From Terribacillus saccharophilus (GTDB lineage: Bacteria > Bacillota > Bacilli > Bacillales > Amphibacillaceae): a stretch of DNA of 64,000 nucleotides. Each line of letters begins with the position of its first letter. The stretch's first letter is position 1. The stretch lies in contig NZ_NPBJ01000021.1 of the NCBI RefSeq assembly GCF_002272075.1, forward strand, positions 1 to 64,000, given 5' to 3'. A program made the position numbers and the translations under genes. Below, piece after piece: positions 1-8,660 of the stretch. Under the pieces are notes generated by a model, which searched no databases, was not told where the DNA came from, and saw only the letters and a list, made by a program, of their open reading frames with translations.

Positions 1-68
1 GGAACAGCTCTTTTTTATTTGCATTTCTTCCTTTAAATAACAATAATCACATGACTTCCTCAGACTTT

Positions 69-130
69 TGTAAAGCTTTTGTAAATCCTTTCATAATTGC
101 CTTTACATACCTTTAACAATTAGACATAAT
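69..130 (+). promoter_or_regulatory. PhoP/WalR-like direct repeats and -10 upstream of the Na/Pi cotransporter
   Basis: Two 11-bp-phased direct repeats are visible: TGTAAA-N5-TGTAAA at 69-85 and TTTACA-N5-TTAACA at 102-118. A CATAAT -10-like hexamer follows at 125-130, with no good -35. TTWACA repeats spaced by 5 bp before a -10 are the known Pho box layout; TGTWAH-N5-TGTWAH is the WalR layout. The two motifs are reverse complements, so sequence alone does not say which regulator binds. Phosphate control fits the downstream gene. Confidence 0.55.
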
Positions 131-172
131 AGTCGTGTTTGTGACAGATTATTAACCTTAGGGGTGAAAAAC

Positions 173-1822
173 TTGGATATAAATTTACAGGAAATAATCT
201 TCTCTTTTATTGGAGGATTAGGTATCTTCCTTTTCGGTATCAAGTCGATGGGAGATGGACTCCAAAGATCGGCTGGAGATAAATTACGCGATATTTTGGA
301 TAAATTCACGACTAACCCGCTTATGGGGGTACTTGCCGGTATTCTCGTTACGGTCCTGATCCAAAGCAGTTCAGGTACAACCGTAATAACGGTCAGCTTG
401 GTTAGTGCTGGTTTTATGACGCTGCGTCAGGCGATTGGCGTTATCATGGGTGCCAATATCGGTACAACTATTACTGCATTCATCATCGGTTTGGATGTTG
501 GTGCGTATTCACTGCCAATCCTAGCCGCCGGAGCACTAATGCTATTCTTCTTTAAAAACAAAAAAATCAATAACATTGGTCAAATCTTCTTCGGTTTTGG
601 TGCATTGTTCTATGGACTTGAACTGATGAGCGGAGCTATGAAGCCGCTTCGCAGCCTGGAATCTTTCCATGACCTAACTGTGCAGCTAAGCGACAACCCA
701 ATTTTGGCAGTCGTGGCTGGTACGCTATTCACGGTCGTTGTTCAAAGCTCTAGCGCAACAATCGGTATTCTGCAAGGTCTTTATACGGAAGGGCTTGTTG
801 ATTTGCAGGCAGCCTTGCCAATTCTGTTCGGAGATAATCTCGGAACGACGATTACGGCTGTGCTTGCTTCTATCGGTGCATCTATTGCAGCAAGAAGAGC
901 AGCCGCAACACATGTATTATTTAACTTGATTGGTAGTGTGATCTTCTTGATCCTGCTTATCCCGTATACTGCACTTGTAAACTGGATGCAGTCAGCATGG
1001 GATCTGAACCCAAGTATGACCATTGCATTTGCACATGGAACGTTTAATATCACGAACACGTTGATTCAGATTCCATTTGTTGCTGTTCTCGCTTGGATTG
1101 TTACGAAATTGATTCCAGGTGAGGATAAGGTGGTTGCCTACAATACAAAAGGACTGGACCCAGTCATGATCCAGCAATCACCTTCTGTGGCATTAGGCAA
1201 TGCAAAGCAAGAAGTGGTACGTATGGGAGAAGTGGCTGTCCAAGGTTTGGAAGAAACAAATCAATTCTTGCAGACGAAACAAGTGAAACATGCTAATAGT
1301 GCTTACCAAATAGAAGAAGCCATTAACAACTTCGACCGCAAGATCATGGACTATCTTGTCCGAATTTCGGCTGAGTCGCTTTCTGCTCAGGAATCGGAAG
1401 AGCATGGTGCATTGATCGATGCAGTAAGCGATATCGAACGAATTGGTGACCATTTCGAGAACATCATTGAGCTCGTTGAGTATCAGCAATCGAACAAAGT
1501 CAAAATCTCCAGCTCTGCAATGGAAGATCTGACTGAAATGTTCCTTCTCACTACCGACACAGTGAAGGATGCTATGCTTTCCTTGCAAAATAATGATAAA
1601 AATCAAGCTAAAATAGTTGTCGAACAAGAAAAGAAAATCGACATGCTCGAACGCAAGCTGCGTAAACAGCATATACAGCGTCTGACAGAAGGCTCCTGCA
1701 GCGGCCAATCTGGTATTGTCTTCATCGACATCATCAGCAACCTCGAACGCATCGGGGACCATGCAGTGAATATCGCAGAAGCTGTGCTTGGGGAATCGAA
1801 GCACATGCATACAGTGAACTAA
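173..1822 (+). CDS. Na/Pi cotransporter family protein with C-terminal PhoU-like domain
   Basis: Probable sodium-dependent phosphate transporter of the PNaS/NptA family, acting in the cytoplasmic membrane. Two inverted membrane repeats carry the family signature: QSSSGTT (about 67-73) with GANIGTTITAF (about 102), and QSSSAT (about 193) with GDNLGTTITAV (about 223). Roughly eight hydrophobic segments precede a soluble helical PhoU-like region (about 345-535) with two SDIERIGDHFEN-like motifs. Length is normal for bacterial members. An in-frame GTG at 164 has no Shine-Dalgarno; the TTG at 173 sits 6 nt after AGGGGTG and is preferred. It is a single-gene unit bounded by a strong terminator. The Pho-like boxes upstream support phosphate regulation. 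Family assignment is firm; direction and substrate are inferred. Confidence 0.9.
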   Translation: MDINLQEIIFSFIGGLGIFLFGIKSMGDGLQRSAGDKLRDILDKFTTNPLMGVLAGILVTVLIQSSSGTTVITVSLVSAGFMTLRQAIGVIMGANIGTTITAFIIGLDVGAYSLPILAAGALMLFFFKNKKINNIGQIFFGFGALFYGLELMSGAMKPLRSLESFHDLTVQLSDNPILAVVAGTLFTVVVQSSSATIGILQGLYTEGLVDLQAALPILFGDNLGTTITAVLASIGASIAARRAAATHVLFNLIGSVIFLILLIPYTALVNWMQSAWDLNPSMTIAFAHGTFNITNTLIQIPFVAVLAWIVTKLIPGEDKVVAYNTKGLDPVMIQQSPSVALGNAKQEVVRMGEVAVQGLEETNQFLQTKQVKHANSAYQIEEAINNFDRKIMDYLVRISAESLSAQESEEHGALIDAVSDIERIGDHFENIIELVEYQQSNKVKISSSAMEDLTEMFLLTTDTVKDAMLSLQNNDKNQAKIVVEQEKKIDMLERKLRKQHIQRLTEGSCSGQSGIVFIDIISNLERIGDHAVNIAEAVLGESKHMHTVN

Positions 1823-1862
1823 AAATAAGAGCTCCTGTCCGTATCGGACAGGAGCTCTTATC
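1823..1862. terminator. Bidirectional intrinsic terminator
   Basis: A perfect 17-bp inverted repeat (1825-1841 and 1845-1861) with a 3-nt loop lies between convergent genes, starting 2 nt after the transporter stop and ending 20 nt before the stop of the minus-strand gene. Confidence 0.85.
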
Positions 1863-1880
1863 TTATGTAAGGAACAGCTG

Positions 1881-2645
1881 CTATTTCATAATCTCTATAA
1901 GTTTATTCCTCACATTCAAATAATACGTTTCATCATAATGCACATAAAACTTCCCCCATGGATGCGTATCGATCAAATGATAGTTATCCTTCTCAAAATC
2001 CAACGCATAAGCCCGATGATACGTAATAGCGTAATCATCCATCATACTCCAGATATAGTTGATATGATCAATATTAAATGGATCTTGCCTCATATTTGAT
2101 AAAAGCGTCTCTTCCCCACCAACAACTAAGTTATCGATGAATTTTGCTCTATTTACAATTATTTTTGTGCTAGAGCTCAGTATATCTATTTCACGGATGA
2201 ATGCATCGAAAGCCTTTTTCCATAGAGTCAAAAACTCTATTGTATTCTCTTTGAACGAAAATGATTTTATAGGAGACAGCTGTTCAAAAGCATTCAACTT
2301 TCTGTATTGCCATAGCTTATTCGTAATATAAGTTCCGTCCTTCAGCATACAAGCTCCGTAATAAGCATCTGTATAGAAGTCCAACAACAGCCAATTCGGT
2401 TGTGTTTCAATCAGCTTATTCAGATAAGATTTATTCATATCCTGTTTGAAGACCTCTTGATAAAAAGGGCTGACATCTCCTTCTACATGATCTGTATCGA
2501 TAATGATCGAAGGAGACATCAAAGAAATCAAGCTGACGTGCTGCTGATCAGAAACAAGCTGGAAATGCTCTTTATGATCAGGAACAAATCTGCTGTTGAA
2601 TACATCCCTAGAAACGCAGCTCCCATACACTGAGATGTTATGCAT
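1881..2645 (-). CDS. DUF6270 domain-containing protein
   Basis: A 254-residue soluble protein that starts with the sequence YGSCVSRDVFNS, typical of the DUF6270 family, an SGNH-hydrolase-like group often found in cell surface polysaccharide loci. A C-terminal DTHPWGKFYVHYDE stretch could supply the Asp-x-x-His of an SGNH triad, with the Ser in GSCVSRD; that role is inference. No signal peptide or membrane segment is seen, so it should act in the cytoplasm. Its ATG overlaps the last 8 nt of the upstream polymerase gene, so the two are translationally coupled and probably share a pathway. The substrate is unknown; acyl or glycosyl ester modification of a teichoic precursor is one possibility. 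Confidence 0.7.
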   Translation of the reverse strand: MHNISVYGSCVSRDVFNSRFVPDHKEHFQLVSDQQHVSLISLMSPSIIIDTDHVEGDVSPFYQEVFKQDMNKSYLNKLIETQPNWLLLDFYTDAYYGACMLKDGTYITNKLWQYRKLNAFEQLSPIKSFSFKENTIEFLTLWKKAFDAFIREIDILSSSTKIIVNRAKFIDNLVVGGEETLLSNMRQDPFNIDHINYIWSMMDDYAITYHRAYALDFEKDNYHLIDTHPWGKFYVHYDETYYLNVRNKLIEIMK

Positions 2646-5600
2646 CAGGTTTTACTACGCCTCTTTGCATGTTAGAAATCATGCTTCTTTTCTTTTGTAA
2701 ACTTGCAATAAGATCATTGACTTGCTTCGCCGCATTTCCAGTTTCGAACTGGGCATAACGCTCGAAGAACAGCTGTTCTTTCTCAGCAAATAACGCTCTC
2801 TGTTGGTCGATTTGCTGAATGTAATCCACAATATCACTCGTCTTTTCAAACATCGGACCTGGTGCTTCTTTTTCAAAATCAAGATACATGCCGCGCAAAT
2901 CATTTTTATAGTATTGATAATCATACGTAAAGAAAATCATCGGCTTTCTTGTAATAGCATAATCAAACATGGTAGAAGAATAATCCGTTATCATAATATC
3001 TGATATCAAATAAAGCTCATTCACATTCGGATATGTAGCCATATTCATGACAAAGCCATCATGGTCATCGAACTTGATATTATTAGAAACAAAATAATGC
3101 ATTCGAATCAACAAGACATAGTCGTCTCCAAGCTGTTCTTTCATCTTCTCGATTTCCAGGTGCAGCGTATCATCTGTCTTGGCACGGTAAGTAGGGGCAT
3201 ACAGAATCACTTTCTTTTCAGCTGGTATTCCGATTTTCGTTTTGATAGCTGTTACCTGTTCGTCATCTGCACCGAATAAAATATCATTCCTCGGCGTTCC
3301 GATCTCCAGTACAGGTTTATCTTGGTATTCGAACACTCTTCTTGCTGTTTGCGTCATGAATGGACTTGGGGAAATAAGATAATCCCATCTGCTGTGCCGT
3401 GTTCGAAAGTCTTGCAGTTTCTTTTGTGTATCTACTTCGTTTTTCACATCTAACCCCATCGTCTTCAAGAAAGTACCGTGCAGTGTCTGTATCTCAACGG
3501 CCTGTTTTCTTTTCTTGTATTGCAATGGCCAGTTTACATTATTAATGAAGAATTTACTTACAGCCAAGTAGTAATAATACTTGAGAGATAACCGATTCAC
3601 GACGACGGCATTTGGATGATCTGCTTTGTACAATGGATCATTCGTACTGAAAATGAATGTATAATTGCTGTCCTGATCACGCATATACTCATATATAGCC
3701 AATGGATTACATGCAGGAGTTCTCCCCCAGAATGACTCCAGCATAATATAGTTTTTCCGCATCGGAAGGGTGCGCATAATTGGGTAAATATATCTCTCTA
3801 GAAGCATTTTTCTCCGCGGTCCATCTTCAAAGTAAGTCTTCTTCTTTTTGCGTGTCAGTCTCAAATGACTGGAAGCATTGCTTACCAGCTTCAGCTCTGA
3901 GCGGTGCCACTTCGTTTTATCAATTTTGGCTTCGTCACTTATAACAGGATTTTCAACTACCTCATCATCCCTGACATGCCCAAGAAGGATCTGCAAGCTG
4001 CTGTTACCAGTGAGCTTTTCATTAAGATGATCCAAGGAGACTTCAAACGCCAAAGTTTTGTATCCAGCATCCGTCAAAGAGGTGCTCGCAGCTGGAATGT
4101 GAAGGTCATTGATATTATCTCTTATAGACAGATATTCCTGCGCTTCTGTTTGCCCTTGTTGATGACGCATCTCAATCATTAGCTGCAATTTACCTTTCAC
4201 AAATTCAGCTTTGCGCAAAAACGGACTGTGTTCATCTGAGAATCGTATCGAGAGATTATTGTTCGTATCTTTTTGGAACTGAACTTCTTTACTCTCTCCA
4301 ATGATAGGAATATATCTTGCGGCTGTGTCGCTCATAGGTATAGGAAATACTTCGATTTCGTCCAAATAGATACCTTGCACATCAAACTTATGTCTGATTA
4401 AGTCAGCTCGGTTCATATCGACAGCAAATACATATTTGCCTTCTTCCTCTTTTTGAGGTTTGATTATATACTCCAGTTTACCAGCTTCTGTTGAGGTTAG
4501 ATTCAGGGCAAAATCTCGCTCTGTAAATTTTTCAACATACAGCAGCAGCGTATCTCGTTTCATTTCAAAATCCGCTATTCTTGCCTCAATTGCTTCACTT
4601 TTTATTTTCAATTGCCAAGCCGCATTATATTTGAACTTATAAATAGCGTTATCTTGCACATATGGTAACGGGCGTGGTTTATTTCCTTTTACCGGATTAG
4701 CTAAAAATGCTGAATACGTCTTTCCATTAAAAGAAAACTCCAGCCGAATCTTCGCATCTTCCGAAATGATACTTTTACTCAATTTGTCTTGAAGATCGAT
4801 GATAACCCTGCCATCAGATTGATCATAATTATCAAACCGTTTAAACAGATAAGAGCTTTTCCCTTCTCCATAAGCCAAGGTATTCCGCTTGTTTTTGGCT
4901 AACCTTATCTTGATTTCTGTTTGCTGTTTTCCTCCGATATCTTCCAGAAAAGCTCTTACAACCACTTTCTTCGAATTCGCCCTTCTTAGGAATGCGACAA
5001 AATCAATCACGAGCTTTGTGTCCGTTACAGATGCTTCTTTTATCTTCGTAAAAGGGGAAACGTCATGCTCTACACTGCTTAATTGCAATGGTAACCCTGC
5101 GCCAAGGCTTTTCCGGAGCTTAAACCTTTTCTCTTTGCTCCAGCGTGTAACAGGAATTTCTGTAAACTTCATACCTGAATTCAGAAAACCTAAAAGTCCT
5201 TCCATATCTCTGTTTCGTATGTAGTGGTACTTGATCCGATCCTTTGCAATCAGTTTGGATAAGACATCCGTTTTTAATGTATCCAGATAGCTGCTGATCA
5301 CAGTAATAATTGTAAGCTGATCTTGTTTGTCGTATTTTTCTAACGTGTCAATGTACAGCATAAGATCCAGCGTCAGGATTTTTTTCTCTTTTGCTTCCAA
5401 GAATGCAGCAGGGATGTGCTGGCCTTTAGCGAGCATATCCTCGATTATCTTATCAAAAGCATGAACCATTTCCATTCGATCATTGAAATTCTTCAGTTCG
5501 TCCCTGGATTGTGTAATGGATCTATCCAACCCATCCCGCAGGCGCCAGTGATAGACGATATTCTCAATAATCGTTGTTTTATTGGACATCAAGTGGGCTG

Positions 5601-6186
5601 CCATATTAAATGGAATATCCTCATACAGTACATCTTCTGGAAACGTGAGCTGATTTTCCAGCAAGAATGTCCGGCGGAACAGCTTGTTCCAGGAAGTCGT
5701 ATCATAAAGGAGATTATGATACGTCAGAATATGGGTATCTTCCTGCGTATCTTCGAAAATCTTCTTATGCAATCCGCTGTTAAATACACCCCTTGCGTTA
5801 GAAAATCGCTGTACATTGCCAACAACAATGTCAGAAAGACAGTGTCGAGCATAGTGGAGCATCTTTGCATAGGCACCCTCTGGAATGTAATCATCTCCAT
5901 CGGCAAAAATGATATATTCACCTTGGGCTAATTTCATCCCTTCGTTCCTAGCAAAGCCCGGCCCCTTATTACTTGTATGAATCACCCTTATGTAATCGTA
6001 TTCATTTTGATATAATAAAACTGTATCTAAAGTCCCGTCTGTAGAACCATCATCCACAATAATTATTTCCTTTGAAAGCATCCATCCACGCTGCGCAATA
6101 ATGGAATCCAGAACATGTCTAATATAACTATTAACGTTATAAACAGGCATAATAACCGATATAGTAGGCTGATTGTTTATTTCCAT
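2638..6186 (-). CDS. Bifunctional GT2 glycosyltransferase / CDP-glycerol glycerophosphotransferase
   Basis: A 1182-residue fusion. Residues 8-220 are a GT-A family 2 glycosyltransferase (SVIMPVYNVNSYI, IIVDDGSTDGT, ADGDDYIPEG, then a YEDIPFNM acceptor-side motif). Residues about 330-790 are a poorly conserved beta-rich linker. Residues about 800-1160 are a TagF-type domain that transfers glycerol phosphate (or ribitol phosphate) from the CDP-activated form: LHGTFLKTMG, GTPRNDILF, ILYAPTYR, TDYSSTMFDYA. The histidine of the HGT motif is the expected catalytic base. Peripheral membrane enzyme acting on lipid-linked chains. The fusion suggests a polymer alternating or tipped with sugar and polyol phosphate. 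A Shine-Dalgarno GGAAGGAG lies 9 nt before ATG. Upstream is a PhoP/WalR-type box; downstream the DUF6270 gene overlaps. Families firm, product structure unknown. Confidence 0.87.
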   Translation of the reverse strand: MEINNQPTISVIMPVYNVNSYIRHVLDSIIAQRGWMLSKEIIIVDDGSTDGTLDTVLLYQNEYDYIRVIHTSNKGPGFARNEGMKLAQGEYIIFADGDDYIPEGAYAKMLHYARHCLSDIVVGNVQRFSNARGVFNSGLHKKIFEDTQEDTHILTYHNLLYDTTSWNKLFRRTFLLENQLTFPEDVLYEDIPFNMAAHLMSNKTTIIENIVYHWRLRDGLDRSITQSRDELKNFNDRMEMVHAFDKIIEDMLAKGQHIPAAFLEAKEKKILTLDLMLYIDTLEKYDKQDQLTIITVISSYLDTLKTDVLSKLIAKDRIKYHYIRNRDMEGLLGFLNSGMKFTEIPVTRWSKEKRFKLRKSLGAGLPLQLSSVEHDVSPFTKIKEASVTDTKLVIDFVAFLRRANSKKVVVRAFLEDIGGKQQTEIKIRLAKNKRNTLAYGEGKSSYLFKRFDNYDQSDGRVIIDLQDKLSKSIISEDAKIRLEFSFNGKTYSAFLANPVKGNKPRPLPYVQDNAIYKFKYNAAWQLKIKSEAIEARIADFEMKRDTLLLYVEKFTERDFALNLTSTEAGKLEYIIKPQKEEEGKYVFAVDMNRADLIRHKFDVQGIYLDEIEVFPIPMSDTAARYIPIIGESKEVQFQKDTNNNLSIRFSDEHSPFLRKAEFVKGKLQLMIEMRHQQGQTEAQEYLSIRDNINDLHIPAASTSLTDAGYKTLAFEVSLDHLNEKLTGNSSLQILLGHVRDDEVVENPVISDEAKIDKTKWHRSELKLVSNASSHLRLTRKKKKTYFEDGPRRKMLLERYIYPIMRTLPMRKNYIMLESFWGRTPACNPLAIYEYMRDQDSNYTFIFSTNDPLYKADHPNAVVVNRLSLKYYYYLAVSKFFINNVNWPLQYKKRKQAVEIQTLHGTFLKTMGLDVKNEVDTQKKLQDFRTRHSRWDYLISPSPFMTQTARRVFEYQDKPVLEIGTPRNDILFGADDEQVTAIKTKIGIPAEKKVILYAPTYRAKTDDTLHLEIEKMKEQLGDDYVLLIRMHYFVSNNIKFDDHDGFVMNMATYPNVNELYLISDIMITDYSSTMFDYAITRKPMIFFTYDYQYYKNDLRGMYLDFEKEAPGPMFEKTSDIVDYIQQIDQQRALFAEKEQLFFERYAQFETGNAAKQVNDLIASLQKKRSMISNMQRGVVKPDA

Positions 6187-6205
6187 AATTGTTGCTCCTT
6201 CCTAA

Positions 6206-6245
6206 AGAGGTGTCTACAATAACCACTTTACAACAAATTAACAAT
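6206..6245 (-). promoter_or_regulatory. Promoter with PhoP/WalR-type box for the GT2/TagF gene
   Basis: On the minus strand TGTTAA-N5-TGTAAA occupies 6243-6227 (TTTACA-N5-TTAACA when read on the plus strand). A weak promoter TTGTTA-N17-TATTGT overlaps it and would start transcription about 20 nt before the start codon. In B. subtilis the tagA/tagD promoters are known targets of both PhoP (repression) and WalR, so the site fits a teichoic acid gene. Promoter hexamers match 4 of 6 positions each. Confidence 0.5.
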
Positions 6246-6328
6246 AAACTACATATTTTTTAAGAAATTGTAAAATATTTATTAGTTTGTGACTTAAGCC
6301 CCTAAATAAAAACCAGTTCTACTAAAGG

Positions 6329-6365
6329 AAAACACCTCAAATCTAGCAAGATTTTGAGGTGTTTC
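6329..6365. terminator. Second hairpin in the LCP/TagF-like intergenic region
   Basis: A 14-bp inverted repeat (6331-6344 with 6349-6364, one bulged base, 4-nt loop) is followed by short T runs on both strands. It lies downstream of the first LCP terminator and upstream of the polymerase promoter, so it may act as a back-up terminator. Confidence 0.5.
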
Positions 6366-6412
6366 AACTTAATTAAGACCATGAACCGGATTTTTTCTTA
6401 TAATGATCAACA

Positions 6413-6453
6413 TAAAAAAGCCTTCACCCTAATAAATTGGGTAAAAGCTTTTT
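6413..6453 (-). terminator. Terminator after the first LCP gene
   Basis: Stem AAAAAGC...GCTTTTT with an inner ACCC/GGGT pairing, beginning 14 nt after the stop codon of the LCP gene and ending in a T run on the minus strand. Confidence 0.75.
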
Positions 6454-6466
6454 AATTGAAATCTTC

Positions 6467-7396
6467 TTATGAAATCATATCATGCACTTTATCTCGTTCA
6501 TCCTGTGTTATCTCATAATAATACACGCCATCAATCGTTGTACCAGCACCTTGCATCTGGTAATTCTCTGAGTTTTGACGTACATTCCTGTAATTCTTGA
6601 ATAAGTCTGTCATCGTAGAGAAGTCCATATTCGTCTCGACATTGTTGCCTAATGCTCCGAGGATATCATCAATCTTACTTACAGAGTTGATACTAGCACC
6701 TTTGTCGATTACAGCTTGGATTACCTGACGCTGACGTGCATTACGTCCAAAGTCACCATCCGGATCCAAGTGACGCATACGAACATAGCCCATAGCCTTT
6801 GGTCCATCCAGCTGGATTTCTCCTTGTGCGTAATGATAGCCCTTTTCGTAGTACCCTTCATCGATCCAATCAAGCTGATTATTAACAGTAATCCCGCCAA
6901 CTGCATCGACAAAGTCAGAAAGACCTTCCATGTTCATTTCAGCGAAATAATCGATATCAGTATCAAGGAAGTTCTCTACCGTATCAATTGCCATATCAAC
7001 CCCGCCAAAAGCGTATGCGTGGTTAATCTTATCTGTCGTTCCATGACCTACGATTTCTGTACGTGAGTCACGAGGGATACTTATTAGTTTCATAGAATCA
7101 TTAGATGGATCAAGAGACAAAACCATTAATGCATCGGAACGTCCAGCATCGTCTTCGCGCTGATCCACACCAAGAAGCAAAACATTCAATTTCTCTTGAT
7201 CTTTCACTTTTGTTATTGATTGTTTCTTATCAATTGAGTCTGAGTCTTTTTGCATCGTGTTGACTGTTGTCTTCGCTTTATTTGCAGCATAGATGCCTGT
7301 TGCTGCTACTGCAATTATTAATATCGCTATAATACTTAAGGTCACTTTCAGCCAGGTTCTTTTCTTCTTGCGTTTATCTTTCCTACCCAAAACCAT
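6467..7396 (-). CDS. LCP (LytR-CpsA-Psr) family glycopolymer ligase
   Basis: 309 residues. A basic cytoplasmic tail (KDKRKKKRTW) and one transmembrane helix (about 18-38) precede an extracellular LCP domain (about 65-300). Seen motifs are LLLGVDQREDD, GRSDALMVLS, SIPRDSRTEIVG, KINHAYAFGG, and the Arg-rich YVRMRHLDPDGDFGRNARQRQ. These residues bind the pyrophosphate of polyprenyl-linked polymers in the family, which transfers teichoic acids or capsule to peptidoglycan. It lacks the C-terminal extension of the third LCP protein in the window. An AAGGGGG lies very close to the ATG, so a TTG two codons later (7390) is an alternative start. Its promoter appears to be an extended -10 at 7429-7437. 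Acceptor polymer unknown. Confidence 0.9.
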   Translation of the reverse strand: MVLGRKDKRKKKRTWLKVTLSIIAILIIAVAATGIYAANKAKTTVNTMQKDSDSIDKKQSITKVKDQEKLNVLLLGVDQREDDAGRSDALMVLSLDPSNDSMKLISIPRDSRTEIVGHGTTDKINHAYAFGGVDMAIDTVENFLDTDIDYFAEMNMEGLSDFVDAVGGITVNNQLDWIDEGYYEKGYHYAQGEIQLDGPKAMGYVRMRHLDPDGDFGRNARQRQVIQAVIDKGASINSVSKIDDILGALGNNVETNMDFSTMTDLFKNYRNVRQNSENYQMQGAGTTIDGVYYYEITQDERDKVHDMIS

Positions 7397-7428
7397 TTCC
7401 CCCTTATTCTGTTACCACTGGAAATTAA

Positions 7429-7437
7429 ATTATATCA
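7429..7437 (-). promoter_or_regulatory. Extended -10 promoter of the first LCP gene
   Basis: On the minus strand TGATATAAT (TGN plus a perfect TATAAT) lies 33 nt before the start codon. No good -35 is seen, as is usual for extended -10 promoters. Confidence 0.5.
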
Positions 7438-7440
7438 TGA

Positions 7441-7483
7441 AAAACCTCTTCTTTTTTCAATATTTTACTAAAAAAGAAGAGGT
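7441..7483 (-). terminator. Terminator after the second LCP gene
   Basis: A 14-bp perfect inverted repeat (7444-7457 with 7470-7483) and a short T run on the minus strand, 12 nt after the stop codon. It separates the two tandem LCP genes, which are therefore independent units. Confidence 0.75.
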
Positions 7484-7494
7484 CTATTTAAGTA

Positions 7495-8442
7495 TTACTG
7501 ATTCAAGAAAGTTTGAGCTTCCTGTGCATTCTGTTCCAAACCGCCAACATTGAACTCCAACACTGCTCCGACGTCGTAACGGTTATCATGATATGTGTCA
7601 TCCATTGGAATACGCATCGTCTGCATATCTTCCGTCTTTCCTCTCAAGACATCTGTACCCATAGACAACAGCAAACCGTTGCGGACATTTGTACTTACGT
7701 ATCCATTAGCAATCCCAATCATCTTCGGCAGCTTACCAACAGTCGTCACACTGGCAACTTCTTCTTTCAGTTTACCGAGGACTTCCTGCTGACGCTGCAC
7801 CCGGCCATAGTCTCCATTTGCATCATGACGAAAACGGCTATAAGCTAATAGCTCCTCACCATGAAGTCTCTGTGTACCTTCTGTTAGCTGTACACCTAAT
7901 GCTTTTTGGTCAGTTGTCATTTCTGGTGTTACTGTTACCTCAATGCCATCTGGCGCAACTGCATCAACGAGCTTTTCAAAGCCTTTGAAGTCAATTTCAG
8001 CATAATAATTAATGTCAATTCCAAAGTTTTCTGTAACTGTCTTCCGAACAAGCTCTGGTCCGCCAATTGAATAAGCAGCGTTTATCTTGTTATATCCATA
8101 ACCCGGAATATTCACATACGTATCACGCATGATAGATATCAGTTTCGGCTGCTTTGTATCTGAACTGTAATTGGCAATCATGATCGTGTCTGCCCGGGCA
8201 CTATCTCCTCCACGAGAATCACTTCCGAGTACGAGTACATTCACATTATCTACATTCTCATCTGAGCCATTAAATTCCACTTCATCACTAAGGTTATTAT
8301 CTGCATTCGCAGCACGCGAAGCAGAAATATATTCATAAGCAGCATAACCTCCGATTGCTAAGAAAGCGATCAGGAATACCATCATAAACACTCTGAATTT
8401 ACGCACTTTTTTCTTCTTGCGCGTCTGACGCTGTAAAGTCAC
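7495..8442 (-). CDS. LCP (LytR-CpsA-Psr) family glycopolymer ligase
   Basis: 315 residues with a basic N-terminus (RQTRKKKKVRKFR), a transmembrane helix (about 17-38) and an extracellular LCP domain: VLVLGSDSRGGD, SARADTIMIAN, SIMRDTYVNIPG, KINAAYSIGG, YSRFRHDANGDYGRVQRQQ. The family moves lipid-linked glycopolymers onto peptidoglycan. The start is a GTG with AAGGCGG 6 nt upstream. An extended -10 (TGCTATTAT, 8476-8484) lies 34 nt before it. The protein is only moderately similar to its tandem neighbour, so the pair is not a recent duplication. Together with the gene at 56372 the window has three LCP ligases, as B. subtilis has TagT, TagU and TagV; one may serve the capsule operon nearby. Confidence 0.9.
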   Translation of the reverse strand: MTLQRQTRKKKKVRKFRVFMMVFLIAFLAIGGYAAYEYISASRAANADNNLSDEVEFNGSDENVDNVNVLVLGSDSRGGDSARADTIMIANYSSDTKQPKLISIMRDTYVNIPGYGYNKINAAYSIGGPELVRKTVTENFGIDINYYAEIDFKGFEKLVDAVAPDGIEVTVTPEMTTDQKALGVQLTEGTQRLHGEELLAYSRFRHDANGDYGRVQRQQEVLGKLKEEVASVTTVGKLPKMIGIANGYVSTNVRNGLLLSMGTDVLRGKTEDMQTMRIPMDDTYHDNRYDVGAVLEFNVGGLEQNAQEAQTFLNQ

Positions 8443-8475
8443 GATAATCCGCCTTTCTAAAAATACCTACTAAAG

Positions 8476-8484
8476 ATAATAGCA
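8476..8484 (-). promoter_or_regulatory. Extended -10 promoter of the second LCP gene
   Basis: On the minus strand TGCTATTAT, 34 nt before the GTG start; no recognisable -35. Confidence 0.45.
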
Positions 8485-8660
8485 TGAAAAGTATTAGTGG
8501 AATATAGTTTTTATAAGTTTTGCAAAAAATATCCACTTTAAAAAAACAGAATAAAATTACTTTTGTCTATTTTTGTAACTTTTGTCATATATAATAGGGT
8601 TTTATAGTAATATATACTTATGTTTCTTGTAACATATAACAATTAAAAGGAGCGATTGGA

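Noticed and set aside
1193-1810. 205-codon minus-strand frame inside the Na/Pi cotransporter gene
   Set aside because: Shadow of the helical PhoU-like region; no family resemblance or ribosome site.
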